Of a stretch of DNA of 64,000 bases, positions 10,338 to 20,679 are shown in pieces; position 1 is the stretch's first letter; each line of letters begins with the position of its first letter. A program made the position numbers and the translations under genes. The DNA is taken from contig VFIW01000062.1 of NCBI GenBank assembly GCA_006386115.1, forward strand, positions 215,762-279,761, written 5' to 3'. The notes below the pieces were generated by a model. That model made no database searches, was not told the DNA's origin, and saw only the letters and a program-made list of their open reading frames with translations. The stretch comes from Globisporangium splendens. Lineage: Eukaryota; Oomycota; Peronosporomycetes; Pythiales; Pythiaceae.

Positions 10338-10679
10338 TTAGTGATACTTTTGGATAGTTGGTCAGATCAGTTAGTGATACTTTCAATTGGTTGGTTTCAT
10401 TTTGGTGGCACCTTCAAATTCAAATTTGGAGCACTTATAGCTAGGTTTACGCTGTTTTGACAAAGGAATTAGAAAGTGCAGAGACGCTTTAGTATAGATT
10501 TCCATTCACCGCGAATTTGGAAATTTATTTATTGACCGAGTGTCTTGCGGTTAAACGTCCATAGCTATTTCAAAAATTTGAATTTCGCGCCATTCGACAG
10601 CTCAAATTGAAGCCAAGAGTGTGCTGATTTAGGACATGTGCGTCGTTGAATAACCTCAAAAAGCCCTTAGTGATACTTT
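10338..10679. repeat. Repeated TTAGTGATACTTT motifs, candidate right end of the element
   Basis: TTAGTGATACTTT occurs at 10338-10350, 10371-10383 and 10667-10679, just after the transposase-like gene, and pairs in inverted orientation with 514-530. Multiple subterminal copies of this kind are usual for DNA transposons. The true outer boundary is not clear. Confidence 0.4.
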
Positions 10680-11052
10680 CGTTTGGTTTGGACTCAAATG
10701 AAACAGTGGGATACCGGTTGTCAATGGATAAATCCCGGTTTTGAAGCAGTATCTGAGAATTCGCAGATTTTTGGTGATCAACACACACGATTTGAGTGAG
10801 TATCTCATGTCAAAAATGTACCTTTCCTGACAGTTCATTGGCCAAATTCCATCTGACTGAGCGTTCATTGGTTAAAAGCATCAGACAATCATCAGATTCA
10901 ACCCATCCAACACCAAAAATGTACCCAAAAGAAATCCGTCCTCTGTTTTTGCCAGCAAGCAAGCGACATCAACCCAGAACGAGAATGTGCGCTCTCTTCA
11001 GCTGCGACACTGTGTGTGCACTGAGGCATCTCTTCAATCGTCGACCTTGGAG
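10680..11052. other. Intergenic, upstream of the ankyrin gene
   Basis: AT-rich spacer between the transposon end and the ankyrin start. Short similarity exists to the region upstream of the decayed copy near 12930 (GAGCGTTCATTG), consistent with duplication of gene plus upstream DNA. No further gene is evident. Confidence 0.5.
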
Positions 11053-12687
11053 ATGGAGTCAAAGCTGCTGCCTCCACTCACGTCTGCAGCAGTCGTGTGT
11101 CGCTATGCGTCGCAGGAAATTGGAGCACTAACCCATGTCGCGCAGCGCATCAGCGACTATCTCGACTGTGCGATTCCAGCATATTGGACCATGCCACGAG
11201 CATGTGAGACGAATCAGTTCTACTTGATGCAACGACTCGCAGCACGTGAGGCAGCAACACCAGAGCGCGTGAATCGGTATTTCAAGGGGATCCAGTTCGG
11301 TCAGGCGCTCGAGATTGCAGTTCGAAACGATAATCTCGAGATGGCCAAGTGGCTCTGTAACGAGTACTGTCCGACGGGGTTTGCCACGAAAGCGATGTTC
11401 GAAGCGGTGAAGTTTGGGAACTTGCGTCTGGTCAAGTGGCTCTTTGAGAATCGCGACCCAATAATTGAGAGCTCATCGTTTGTGGATCTCGCGGCTAGGC
11501 ACGGTCACCTCGACGTGCTCAAGTGGCTGTACAAGAACCTTCCAATGTCAGCGTGGTCTGGTTTGGCGATCGGATATGCAGCACAAAATGGCCACTTGGA
11601 CGTTGTCATCTGGCTTCATGAAGAAAAATACGAAGATCATTTCGAGTCTTCTCTCCAAAGTGCTATCAGGAACGGCCACCTTGAAGTTGTGCAATTTCTA
11701 GTCCAACAAGGCTATACGCTAAAAGAGTGCTCGGACATTGTTGACAAGGCTGCAGAGAGCGGAAATCTTGATCTGATGAAGTGGCTCTACGAGTCGCCAT
11801 TCAGCGGCTGCACACCACTGGCAATGGATGAAGCTGCAAAGCGTGGGGATCTGGACATCGTGAAGTGGCTTCATGAAACATACGCCAAAGGGACGACGGT
11901 TGACGCGATGAACCATGCTGCCAGGAATGGCCACCTCGACGTTATCCAGTGGCTGCATGAGAACCAAACTGCAGGGTGCACAAGAGTTGCCATGGACTGC
12001 GCAGCTGACGGAGGTTTCCTCGATGTTGTGCAATGGCTTCATGAAAATCGAACCGAAGGGTGTACGACCGACGCGATGGATTTTGCTGCCGAGAACGGTC
12101 ACCTACACGTCGTACAGTGGCTTCATGCGCATCGACCTGAGGGCTGCACAACGGATGCAATGGACAAAGCAGCCGAAAATGGCCACCTGCACGTCGTGAT
12201 GTGGCTCCACGAGAATCGTGACGAAGGGTGTACAACGGTGGCCATGGACTACGCAGCTGCCGGAGGTTTCCTCGATGTTGTGCAATGGCTTCATGAAAAT
12301 CGAACCGAAGGATGCACGACCAACGCAATGGATGAGGCTGCGATGTTTAACCATCTCGAGGTCGTCAAATGGCTTCATGAACACCGTTCTGAGGGATGCA
12401 CTACAGCCGCAATGGATCTTGCAGGATCGCTTATCGTCGAGTGGTTACACGACAATCACACAGCGATAAACTCAGCTGCTCATGTTGACGACTTGGACGG
12501 AGTGCTCTACCAGTACAGAAATCGAAGCGAAGGGTTATCATCGCAGATTCTAGAAGGAGAATTGAAGCAGCACAATTTCGACTATTTCCTGTGGCTGTAT
12601 GAGAATTACCCTGTTGAGATATATCTTGATGAGATCCGGCGTCGGTATCCGTACGTGGATGCATTACTGGTAAGACTCGAGGTTTGA
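11053..12687 (+). CDS. Ankyrin repeat protein, oomycete WLHxNRxEGCT family
   Basis: Intron-less frame. ATG 11053 (MESKLLPPLTSAAVVC) is preferred over the in-frame ATG 10987, because paralogues start a few residues before the conserved LTSAxVVCR motif; the product is then 544 residues. After the N-terminal cap (SDYLDCAIPAYWTMPRAC) come ankyrin-type helix pairs in a regular 28-residue unit (WLHENRTEGCT, AMDxAAxNGHLxVVQ), shorter than the usual 33. Near the end one unit is cut to about 24 residues (AMDLAGSLIVEWLHDN), as in the paralogues, followed by a degenerate C-terminal cap ending LLVRLEV. No signal peptide or membrane segment. Such repeats mediate protein binding; the partner is unknown. 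The neighbouring copy at 13.1 kb is a decayed duplicate of this gene. Confidence 0.9.
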   Translation: MESKLLPPLTSAAVVCRYASQEIGALTHVAQRISDYLDCAIPAYWTMPRACETNQFYLMQRLAAREAATPERVNRYFKGIQFGQALEIAVRNDNLEMAKWLCNEYCPTGFATKAMFEAVKFGNLRLVKWLFENRDPIIESSSFVDLAARHGHLDVLKWLYKNLPMSAWSGLAIGYAAQNGHLDVVIWLHEEKYEDHFESSLQSAIRNGHLEVVQFLVQQGYTLKECSDIVDKAAESGNLDLMKWLYESPFSGCTPLAMDEAAKRGDLDIVKWLHETYAKGTTVDAMNHAARNGHLDVIQWLHENQTAGCTRVAMDCAADGGFLDVVQWLHENRTEGCTTDAMDFAAENGHLHVVQWLHAHRPEGCTTDAMDKAAENGHLHVVMWLHENRDEGCTTVAMDYAAAGGFLDVVQWLHENRTEGCTTNAMDEAAMFNHLEVVKWLHEHRSEGCTTAAMDLAGSLIVEWLHDNHTAINSAAHVDDLDGVLYQYRNRSEGLSSQILEGELKQHNFDYFLWLYENYPVEIYLDEIRRRYPYVDALLVRLEV

Positions 12688-13064
12688 GTTATATAGACAG
12701 CTCGCTGATGTCACGTTGTGTATCTAATGCTCTCAAACAACAACTGCGTTCAATAACAGTAGTATACTTATTTGGTTGCAAATATGCCATTGGCGTCGTC
12801 GAAGACCGACAACCGGCGCACGATTCATCACTTGAGAAAATTCACCCAACATAATCGGGTCGAACGGGTTGAAGCGATGAATGGTTTGGCTGGCTGCCAC
12901 TCCTTCGTCAGCATTGCAATCAGGAAATACTGAGTGAGCGTTCATTGCTGAAAGTATTGCACACAGAATGCCAGATCCAGCTTTCACACACCACGTGAAA
13001 AATACGATGCACCACGACAAAACGCACTTTCCATTTTTCCATCAAACGACGAGAACCCAGAGCA
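12688..13064. other. Intergenic between ankyrin gene and decayed copy
   Basis: No gene recognised. It resembles the upstream DNA of the 11.05-kb gene in patches, as expected for a tandem duplication. Confidence 0.5.
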
Positions 13065-14670
13065 TGCCAGCGACGAGCAACCAATCGAGAATGAACCCTT
13101 CTTTCAGCGACAACACTGCACGCGCTGAGATGTCTCGTCAGTCATCGATCCAGCTACCGCTGCTGCCTCCACTCATCTCTGCTGTTTCGCGTGCGACTAC
13201 GCGCCGTCGCAGAAAATTCGAGAGTAAGATGATGAGGACGTCGGAGCACTAACCCATGTCGTGCAGCGCATCAGCGACTATCTCGACTGTGCGATTCCAG
13301 CATATTGGACTGTTCCATGAGCATGCAAAGCGAATCACTTCTACCTGGCGCTGCGACTAGCAGCTCACGAGGCAGCAACACCAGAGTGCGTGGATCGGCA
13401 TTTCAAGGGGATCCAGTTCGGTCAGGCGCTCGTGTTTGTGGTTCGAAACGATAATCTCGAGATGGCCAAGTGGCTCTGTAACGAGTACTGTCCGACGGGG
13501 TTTGCCACGAAAGCGATGTTCGAAGCGGTGAAGTTTGGGAACTTGCGTCTGGTCAAGTGGCTCTTCAAGAATTCTGGTCAGATTATTGAGAGTTCATCGT
13601 TTATGGACGAAGCGGATACGAACGGCCACTGAAGGTGCTGAAGTTGCTTTACAAGAATCCTCGCAACCCAGGATGCAGCCATGGAACGCTTGAATCTGCA
13701 GCACGTAAAGGTCATTTTGACGTGGACAAGTGGCTTCACAATCGCCTCCGTCTCGACTATTCTCATGGCAAAGATCTGGCCGGTGCAATTTCGAACGGCC
13801 GACCACCTTGAAATCGTGCAATTTCTTGTTCGACGGGAGGTGCAAACTGAAACAAAACTCCAACGCTATCGATCTGGCTGTGCCGAGCAGAAACCTTGAC
13901 TTGATCAAATGGCTTCACAAGGAGTCACTCGTTGACTGCACTTCACGTGCAGTCAACGTAGCTGCAGAGCGTGGGGACTTGCACATCGTGAAATGGTTGC
14001 GCATAAACGTCTCCGGAGCTTTTTTCATGAACCAGCAGTCGTCAATCTCAACAATGGAGTACGTTGTCATGGACGGCCACCTTGACGTTATTCAGTGGCT
14101 GCATGAAAAGCAAATTTCAGGACCCACAACGAATGTTATACATTTTGCAGCACGCAATGGACACCTCTATGTTGTCGAGTGGCTTCACGCGAATCGAAAC
14201 GAAGGATGTCCGACCGAGGCGATGGGTGACGCAGCAGAGAATGGTCATTTGCACGTGATTGATTGGCTGCATTCGCACCATACAGAGGGCTGCTCAACGG
14301 GCGACGCAATGGATAAGGGTGCGATGTTTAACCATCTTGAGATCATCAAATGGCTTCATGAACACCGTTCTGAGGGATGCACTACAGCCGCAATGGATCA
14401 TGCAGGATCTCTTACCGTCGTCAAGTGGTTACACGAGAACCACACAGAGGCTGTAACCACACAGCGATGAACTCAGCTGCTCATGTTGACGACTTGGACA
14501 GAGTGCTCTACCAGTACAGAAATCGAAGCGAAGGGTTGTCACCGCGGGCTTAGAGAGCTGCGTTAATCCACTACCTCTTTAACAGTTTTCTCTGGCTGTG
14601 TAAGAACTACGCTGATCAAGTTGACCTCGAAGCTTTCTGGCAGGAGAGTGCCTACATAGATACGTTGTTA
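13065..14670 (+). pseudogene. Decayed tandem copy of the ankyrin gene
   Basis: Similar to the gene at 11.05 kb from its N-terminus (LLPPL at about 13160) to its C-terminal cap. Damage: frame lost near 13180-13250, TGA at 13318-13320 in place of Arg, a one-base loss near 13632 (GGCCACTGAAG where GGCCACCTGAAG is expected), further slips up to about 13860, and a premature stop at 14468-14470 with degenerate 3' DNA. Residual open frames (13390-13632 and 13730-14470) still show WLHANRNEGC and WLHEHRSEGC units. The segment 12301-12440 of the intact gene is nearly repeated at 14310-14440. Confidence 0.9.
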
Positions 14671-16359
14671 GTAAGAGTCCATGATTGGGCACTAAGCCCA
14701 GGGCTTCGCACCTGACGACCGCTTTCAAAATCCTTGCCAAGTACAGTTTTTTGGTCGGATATGCATTTTTCACTCAGTTAAAGCAAATAAAAGGGAGGCA
14801 CTACACGTGACTAGCCAGGTTGTCTGTCACTGCTGGTTCTACGGCAGAGCTCAACTTGTATCGGTGTCTCGACAATGCTGTGCAAGCACGGAGAAGCTGA
14901 TCTATTCTTTGGCAGTAATTCAAAATTGCAAATCGAAGTGCAATTTTTGGAGAAACACATATGAACCATTTTGGAGTTGTTTTGTCAAGAGATATAGGAA
15001 TTGGATTTAGCTTTGGGAAAATCTCAATATCGTTAACATTCTCCCAAAACAGTATTTGTGCGCAGCTTCAGGTGATCCTGCATCACATAAATTGACATTC
15101 GATCTCCAAAGAACGTTCTTTTTGTAGCCAACCTGCTTGCTTGACACGACCGCCCGATAAACCCATCCTCTGGTTGTGCCCCGAATCTTCAGCGCAATTC
15201 GTGCATTAAAGTTGAGACTCGATTCGATGTTGTCGTTGGGTCGCAGACGATGTTCAACACCATCCGCGAAGATCCTAAATGATCCGAGTCGCACACGTCC
15301 ACGCCACGTCAATTCAGCAGCGCTGTGCTCAGGTACTGTAGTACAATTTCTGTACGAGTGGTCTTTTCGTCGATCAGACCAAGCAGCAGATTCATGTTGA
15401 ATCATGACGATGTGTAAATCTGCAGCCATAGAGTACAGTATTGATATGACCAGATGCAGTGTGTACTTTTGCACAGTAAGAGTGCAGTCGTCAATAGCTT
15501 TGCTCATGCAGAGTGACAACGACATCGTAAGTTGGATTTTATAGACAAACTAGACTGTAAAGTCTAACGGCAGAATGATCTTTCTTACTTGGCCAAATTT
15601 CCAATAGCGCGGTGTTTGATGGCACGCCAATCCTTGCTGAAGGCGTGGCTGAATGCTTGAAACAAAAAAGGCTATCGAGAGTCCTAGATGCTGCAGTCAC
15701 GACGCGCGCACGACGGGCTGGCTTGAAAGCCTCGTTCTCAGAGGCCATCTGATTTCGATCTGAGCTCTTGATGGCGATACGTGAATGACCGCGGCGCAAA
15801 AATACGCTTGTCCTCGTGGATCGGGTGGCAGCCAAGTGGTATTAGGTGAATGTGCGTGAACCGTTGGTCTATGCCACTGCCGAGTATGATGCACATCATG
15901 CACTGCCACAATTGTATGCCCATTACACTGGAAAGAAGAACTCTCCGAGGAGCTCCCAACCACCTTGAGATGGACTCCCGTTTACTTCAGCACCAACATG
16001 GAACCAACAAAACGACTAAAATGCTTGCTACTGTGCCTCGGTCATAGACTCTTGGAATGCGAAAACTTGAACACAACGTCTTCCGGTCTTGAGAACGGCT
16101 CCTACTTCATTCAACATGTAAAAACGGGATAGGCAAATCGACGAGAATGCCCGCTCCGAACAAGGCGAGCATTCATTTTGGCATGATTACACCCCGGTAG
16201 ACGTCATCCAGTAATCTGGAGGGTTGCATGTGGACAACTGGTTGTTCTGGCGGGCAACTAGGGATGCAGTGTTGCGATCTGCTTTCTCCTCGAAGCTGAT
16301 CTTTTCCCGTAGGGACCATCACGACCACCAGGCAATTGGGAGTCCTGGGCAACGCGTCC
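14671..16359. other. Intergenic, no recognised gene
   Basis: The longest open frame is 15007-15525 on the minus strand (172 codons, ATG at 15525). It has no motif I recognise, with several Cys and aromatic residues in no clear pattern. It may be chance or a remnant. Nothing else is supportable here. Confidence 0.4.
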
Positions 16360-16366
16360 TCATTCT
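16360..16366 (+). promoter_or_regulatory. Oomycete-type initiator, TCATTCT
   Basis: TCATTCT followed by TCAAAAC lies 45 bases before the thioesterase ATG. It fits the published oomycete initiator consensus YCAYTYY. The same motif stands at a similar distance before the secreted-protein gene at 23788. Confidence 0.45.
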
Positions 16367-16410
16367 TCAAAACTCCGCCTACAAGCCAAAGCCAGCAGTA
16401 AATCAGCGCA

Positions 16411-17532
16411 ATGTCTGGTCTCCAAGCGTGTGTGTCGCGCCTCCTATTGTGCGTGGGTCTCCTACTAGCGGCGAGCGTCACAACAGCCGCTCAAAAGTGC
16501 AAGTCGGGCTTGCCGCAAGATCCGACAGCCGCGACGGCGACAAAGCTCCCGGTGTTTTTCTTCCACGGCGTGGGTTCGAATGATTCTGCGGGGGCCAACT
16601 TCGAGGCGAACCTGACGGCAGAGGGAAGAGTGGTCAAGTCCCTCAAGTTCTGCAATGACATGTGCTCGACGCGCGCACTGAACGAGCAAGTCCAACTCGC
16701 GATCAACGAGATTCGCAGCATCGTAAAGAACGACTCGCGCTTTGACAACGGGTACATCTTCATTGCGCACTCCCAAGGAGGCGCCATCTCGCGCGCGGTC
16801 ATTGAGGAAATGGACGATCACCAAGTCAAGACGTACATCAGTATGGCAGGTCTGGCGAACGGTGTCTTCTTTGGTCCACAACCGGATGATGTGCAACCCA
16901 CGCACGATTTCACCGTCGGATTTGGAAGGTTCGTGCTACCGTCATCGGTGTGGAATATGAGCGTGTACACCTGGCCGAGCGACTTCCGCGGAAAGTACCA
17001 GCACGACTTTGACGTGATGTTCCATTCTCACCCAGAGCTGCACAACGAGTATGCAAACATCAACGTGCAGCGATCCCCCGTGCAGGATCAATGGGTGGTC
17101 TCCAACCCGTTCTTCCCTGTCATCAACAACGTTAATCCGTGTGGATCTGAAGACTTGAACTGCACGGCCAGTCAACAGCGACGTCGCGCCAACTATTTGA
17201 AACTTGAGAATGCGCACTACTTTGCGTCCCCGGCGGATGGCGTGCTGACGCCATGGCAAACCTCGATCTTGGGTCAATACAGCACAGTAAGCACTGTCGA
17301 GGAGATCGAAACCAAGTTTGAATCGATCCATATTGTCGGCATCAAAGATACGATCGAGTACCAGCAGGACACGTACGGTCTGAAAACACTGGATGCGCGT
17401 GGCGGACTCTTTCTCCACACTGTGGCGAACGTAACGCATAGCTGCTGGGTGAGAGACACGGGAAGTTGTTCGTTCCGGACAGCTTACGACGAGCACATCT
17501 ACCCCATTCTTGCTTCCAGCGGTAGTCTCTAA
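16411..17532 (+). CDS. Palmitoyl-protein thioesterase-like secreted hydrolase
   Basis: 373 residues, single exon. Residues 1-27 form a signal peptide (hydrophobic LLLCVGLLLAASVTTA). An alpha/beta-hydrolase core follows: FFFHGVGSN (49-57), the nucleophile elbow AHSQGG with Ser121, Asp276 in FASPADGVL as the likely acid, and His343 in VTHSCW as the likely catalytic base. This pattern is that of palmitoyl-protein thioesterases (PPT1/PPT2), which remove S-linked fatty acids from cysteines of proteins in lysosomes or outside the cell. Many Cys and several NxS/T sites fit a secreted glycoprotein. An oomycete-type initiator lies 45 bases upstream. Substrate is not known. Confidence 0.85.
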   Translation: MSGLQACVSRLLLCVGLLLAASVTTAAQKCKSGLPQDPTAATATKLPVFFFHGVGSNDSAGANFEANLTAEGRVVKSLKFCNDMCSTRALNEQVQLAINEIRSIVKNDSRFDNGYIFIAHSQGGAISRAVIEEMDDHQVKTYISMAGLANGVFFGPQPDDVQPTHDFTVGFGRFVLPSSVWNMSVYTWPSDFRGKYQHDFDVMFHSHPELHNEYANINVQRSPVQDQWVVSNPFFPVINNVNPCGSEDLNCTASQQRRRANYLKLENAHYFASPADGVLTPWQTSILGQYSTVSTVEEIETKFESIHIVGIKDTIEYQQDTYGLKTLDARGGLFLHTVANVTHSCWVRDTGSCSFRTAYDEHIYPILASSGSL

Positions 17533-17753
17533 AAGCGCAAAGAGGTCAAGCCAATCATTGAATTTCGTAAGTGCTGATGTCCTGGTCAAGAGGAGTGTCG
17601 ATCAACGCTAGGCAGTCCATTTCCATGTTACGGATAGCATTTCAAATAAAACCGTCGAGCTCGCGATTCATGTGTCGGTTCCAATGCACTCATCGCTTGT
17701 GAAGTTTATTGGGGCACAAGCCATCGCCTGCGCTCTTTGACCAACTCTTCATT

Positions 17754-18650
17754 TCAGCGCGACTGTGTTTCGATGTATGGCTCAAATCGCAAGTCTAGGC
17801 TCGTCGGCAGGATTGGAGGAAGGTTTGTGTGCAGGCAATTGAGTCCATCCTTGTGGTCGTTCCTAGCCGCCAAGTTCATAAACGACGAGCTTCCAATGAT
17901 CTGATCACAATTCACAAAGAGCCACTGGACGAGGCTCAAATTTCCCCAGTCGAGCGTCGCTTTCGTGGCAAAACCTGTCGGGCAGTACCCCATACGTGGT
18001 CGCTTTACCATCTCCAGATTATCGTTCGAATCGCAAATGCGAGCGCCTCGCTGGACTGGAACCCTTGAAATACCTATCCAAACGAACTAGCGACGCTAAC
18101 TCGCGAGGTTCGAGCCGCTGCATTGATCAAGAGCCGATTCGCTTTACATGGTCACTCGAAGTTGAGATAGTCGCTGATGCGCTGCTCGATGTGGGGTAGC
18201 GCTGCCGGGTGGGTGCGGCTGGTACTTGAACACGACCACTGTCGACGCGAGTGGGGACAGCGGTTGCTCCTCCAGACCAGGTGTCTCGTCACACAAAGCA
18301 CCGTCGTTGATGGCAGCACTCTTTCTCGTCTTGCGCTTGCTCACACGCAGCTGCTTGGGTGTCTCTGCTCAGGTCACATATGGAGTTCTTCGGTGCATTT
18401 TATTGCGTGGGCTTGCGTCATGCGATTATCACAGTTGATGATCCTCAAATACCAAATTACCAGAAGTATCTGTGAATGACTCGCGATCCAGCTTGCTGGC
18501 ATCCATGACCGCAATCTCGAGCGAAAACGATATCCGCTGCTTTTACAAGAGTTTGTCGACGGGGCTTTGCATATTGGCTCATTCAGACTCTCACAGTCAT
18601 CTTCGTGATCGCTTCTCATAAGAACTTTGTCGGACAATAGCCATGAGTAC
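17754..18650 (-). pseudogene. Ankyrin-family debris
   Basis: Read on minus, pieces of the ankyrin family appear in several frames: YCPTKFL followed by stops (about 18600-18650), PLSPLASTVVV matching the N-terminal LTSAxVVC motif (about 18240-18270), and YCPTGFATKATLDWGNLSLV with FMNLAARNDHKDGLN (about 17830-17990). Stops and frame slips are frequent. It lies just after the 3' end of the intact gene at 18656-20443, so it is probably an old tandem duplicate. Confidence 0.75.
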
Positions 18651-18655
18651 AACAG

Positions 18656-20443
18656 CTAAAAAACTGACCGAGTCAACCCGTAGCTAGCTCGCAGTCCCAT
18701 TTGATCAACAGAAGCACATAAGGTCGGGCGATACCAGAAAGCATGATGCAAGTTTTCAGGTCGCAACTTGTCACGGTAGTGCTCATTGAGCCGCAGAAGC
18801 AGCTCCACGCTCTGATCTCCAAGCTTATGTGCCACATTGTCGGAACATCCCTCGGTGCGGTTCGCGTGAAGATACAGAACCGATTCGAAGTCACCACGCT
18901 CGATTGCGGTCTCCATTGCCTCGGTCGTACACCCTTCCGATCGATTCTCGTGAAGCCATTGCACCATTTCGCACGACCCTGCTCTGTCCATCGCCGCTTT
19001 TGTGCATCCTTCGTGACGATTGTCATGAAGCCATTTCACAACATGCAGGTGGTCGTTATTCGCAGCAAGATTCGTTGCCTGCGACGTGCATCCCTCGCGA
19101 CGGGTCTCATGAAACCATTGAACCACTTCCAAGTGGCCATTTGCTGCGGCTTCGTCCATCGCTTTCTTACTGCAACCTTCCCCGCGATTCTCGTGCAGCC
19201 ACTTGACCGTCGCGAGGTGACCATTTTGAGAAGCTCCATCCATCGCGCGCCTCGTGCAACCTTCTCTTCGGTGTGTATGCAGCCACTTAACGACGTGCAA
19301 ATGACCATTCGTTGCTGCCAAATCCATTGCCGCATGCGAGCACCCTTGACGGCGATTCGTGTGGAGCCATTGTACGATGTGAAGATGACCTTCACCAGCA
19401 GCCCAGTTCATCGCATACTTGGTGCATCCTTCTGTTCGATTCGTATGAAGCCACTGGACAACATCGAGGTGTCCATATCTGCCAGCTCGGTCCATCGCAT
19501 CCTGCGTGCATTCTGGCAAGATGTTGTCATGGAGCCACTGGATCATGTCGAGATGGCCGCGCTCTGCCGCCGAGTCAATCGCGTTTTCTGTCCACCCCGT
19601 GATGGACAATGCGTGGAGCCACTCGACCATGGCGACATTTCCACTCGGCGCGGCATAATCGATCCCGTTATCGACATCCAGTCTGTAGCCTCGATCACAC
19701 AGAAACTGCGCGATTTCTAGATGCCCACCCGCGATCGCTCTCCGTAAGATGCCTGAATTGAGGGCTTCATTGCTGCCACCACACTCGTGGTACCACTTGA
19801 CCACGTTGAAGTGACCGTGTTGCGCAGCACTATTAATCGAGTCGATGGAAGAAAGGAAGGCACAGGCACTTGATCCATCCGGAGCAAGTACGCACAACCA
19901 TTCGAGCACGTGCAAGTGCCCATGTTCAGCAGCTCTCTCAGCAAAAGCTGAAGTCCACACGACTCTTCCTCTATGGTTTGCGAAAATCCACTGAAGCATC
20001 TGCAGCCTTCCTAACGCGCACGCAGTCTCCAAGCCCGTGGTGATCCACCCAGTTCGGCAATACTCATCACAGAGCCATTCCACAATGTCTAACCGATCAC
20101 GCGGCACTGCGTTCACGAGCCCTTTGTTGAAGAGATACATCTTGTAGTGTGCATCCATGTCCACTGGCTGCTTCAACGCGATACGACGCAGCAAACGGAG
20201 ATCGCCGTGCTCACATGCGCGCGGAATGCTCCAGAACCGTGAATCATTGAAGTCGAGACAGGCGCTGATGCGCGCGACGACGTGCGGCAAAGCGTCCAAC
20301 TTCGGACGCGCCTCGCGACACACGACGACCGCAGTAATCAGAGGATGCAGGTGTACTGCCGCTGGATGCTGCTGCGAAGTGTCCACTGCGTGCGGACTCG
20401 CGTCAATGCGCGCAGACGCATCGAGCAGCTTGCTCTCCAGCAT
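18656..20443 (-). CDS. Ankyrin repeat protein, same family
   Basis: 595 residues, single exon, start ATG at 20443. The N-terminal extension is longer than in paralogues (about 35 residues before LITAVVVCREARPKLDALPH). Then come cap RISACLDFNDSRFWSIPRAC and a long run of 28-residue units (WLHTNRTEGCT, AMxxAAxxGHLHIVQ). The family's shortened unit is present (AMDRAGSCEMVQWLHENRSEGC), followed by LYLHANRTEGCSDNV and a C-terminal cap. It is divergent from the gene starting at 20680 with only 236 bases between the start codons, so the two may share control elements. A 325-codon open frame on the opposite strand is a shadow of the repeat. Confidence 0.9.
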   Translation of the reverse strand: MLESKLLDASARIDASPHAVDTSQQHPAAVHLHPLITAVVVCREARPKLDALPHVVARISACLDFNDSRFWSIPRACEHGDLRLLRRIALKQPVDMDAHYKMYLFNKGLVNAVPRDRLDIVEWLCDEYCRTGWITTGLETACALGRLQMLQWIFANHRGRVVWTSAFAERAAEHGHLHVLEWLCVLAPDGSSACAFLSSIDSINSAAQHGHFNVVKWYHECGGSNEALNSGILRRAIAGGHLEIAQFLCDRGYRLDVDNGIDYAAPSGNVAMVEWLHALSITGWTENAIDSAAERGHLDMIQWLHDNILPECTQDAMDRAGRYGHLDVVQWLHTNRTEGCTKYAMNWAAGEGHLHIVQWLHTNRRQGCSHAAMDLAATNGHLHVVKWLHTHRREGCTRRAMDGASQNGHLATVKWLHENRGEGCSKKAMDEAAANGHLEVVQWFHETRREGCTSQATNLAANNDHLHVVKWLHDNRHEGCTKAAMDRAGSCEMVQWLHENRSEGCTTEAMETAIERGDFESVLYLHANRTEGCSDNVAHKLGDQSVELLLRLNEHYRDKLRPENLHHAFWYRPTLCASVDQMGLRASYGLTRSVF

Positions 20444-20679
20444 TTTGGCTCAAGTGAGAAGCTGCGCAATTCGGAAAGTGCAGACAGTGGTCAATAGGTT
20501 CAGAAGCATAACGAAGACCAAAATCATGTCGTATCTGTTGCGTGGTATTTGCTGCATTTGGGTTGCAAAGTGCGCACTTGGACAACAGTGTTCTTAACAT
20601 GTTCCCATTCTGATACGTGATATTATTCACACCTACTTTTTTGGTCCGAGACCTGCATCATCATAATTGGACGAGCATA
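20444..20679. promoter_or_regulatory. Shared spacer between divergent ankyrin genes
   Basis: 236 bases between two outward-facing start codons. Promoters of both genes must lie here or within the N-terminal coding regions. I see no certain initiator or TATA element. Confidence 0.4.

Noticed and set aside
18743..19720. 325-codon open frame opposite the ankyrin gene
   Set aside because: Each 84-base repeat lacks stops in this frame, so the openness is repeated and not independent. Similar antisense frames lie over 31736-32707 and 41302-42507. No protein-like conservation beyond the repeat.
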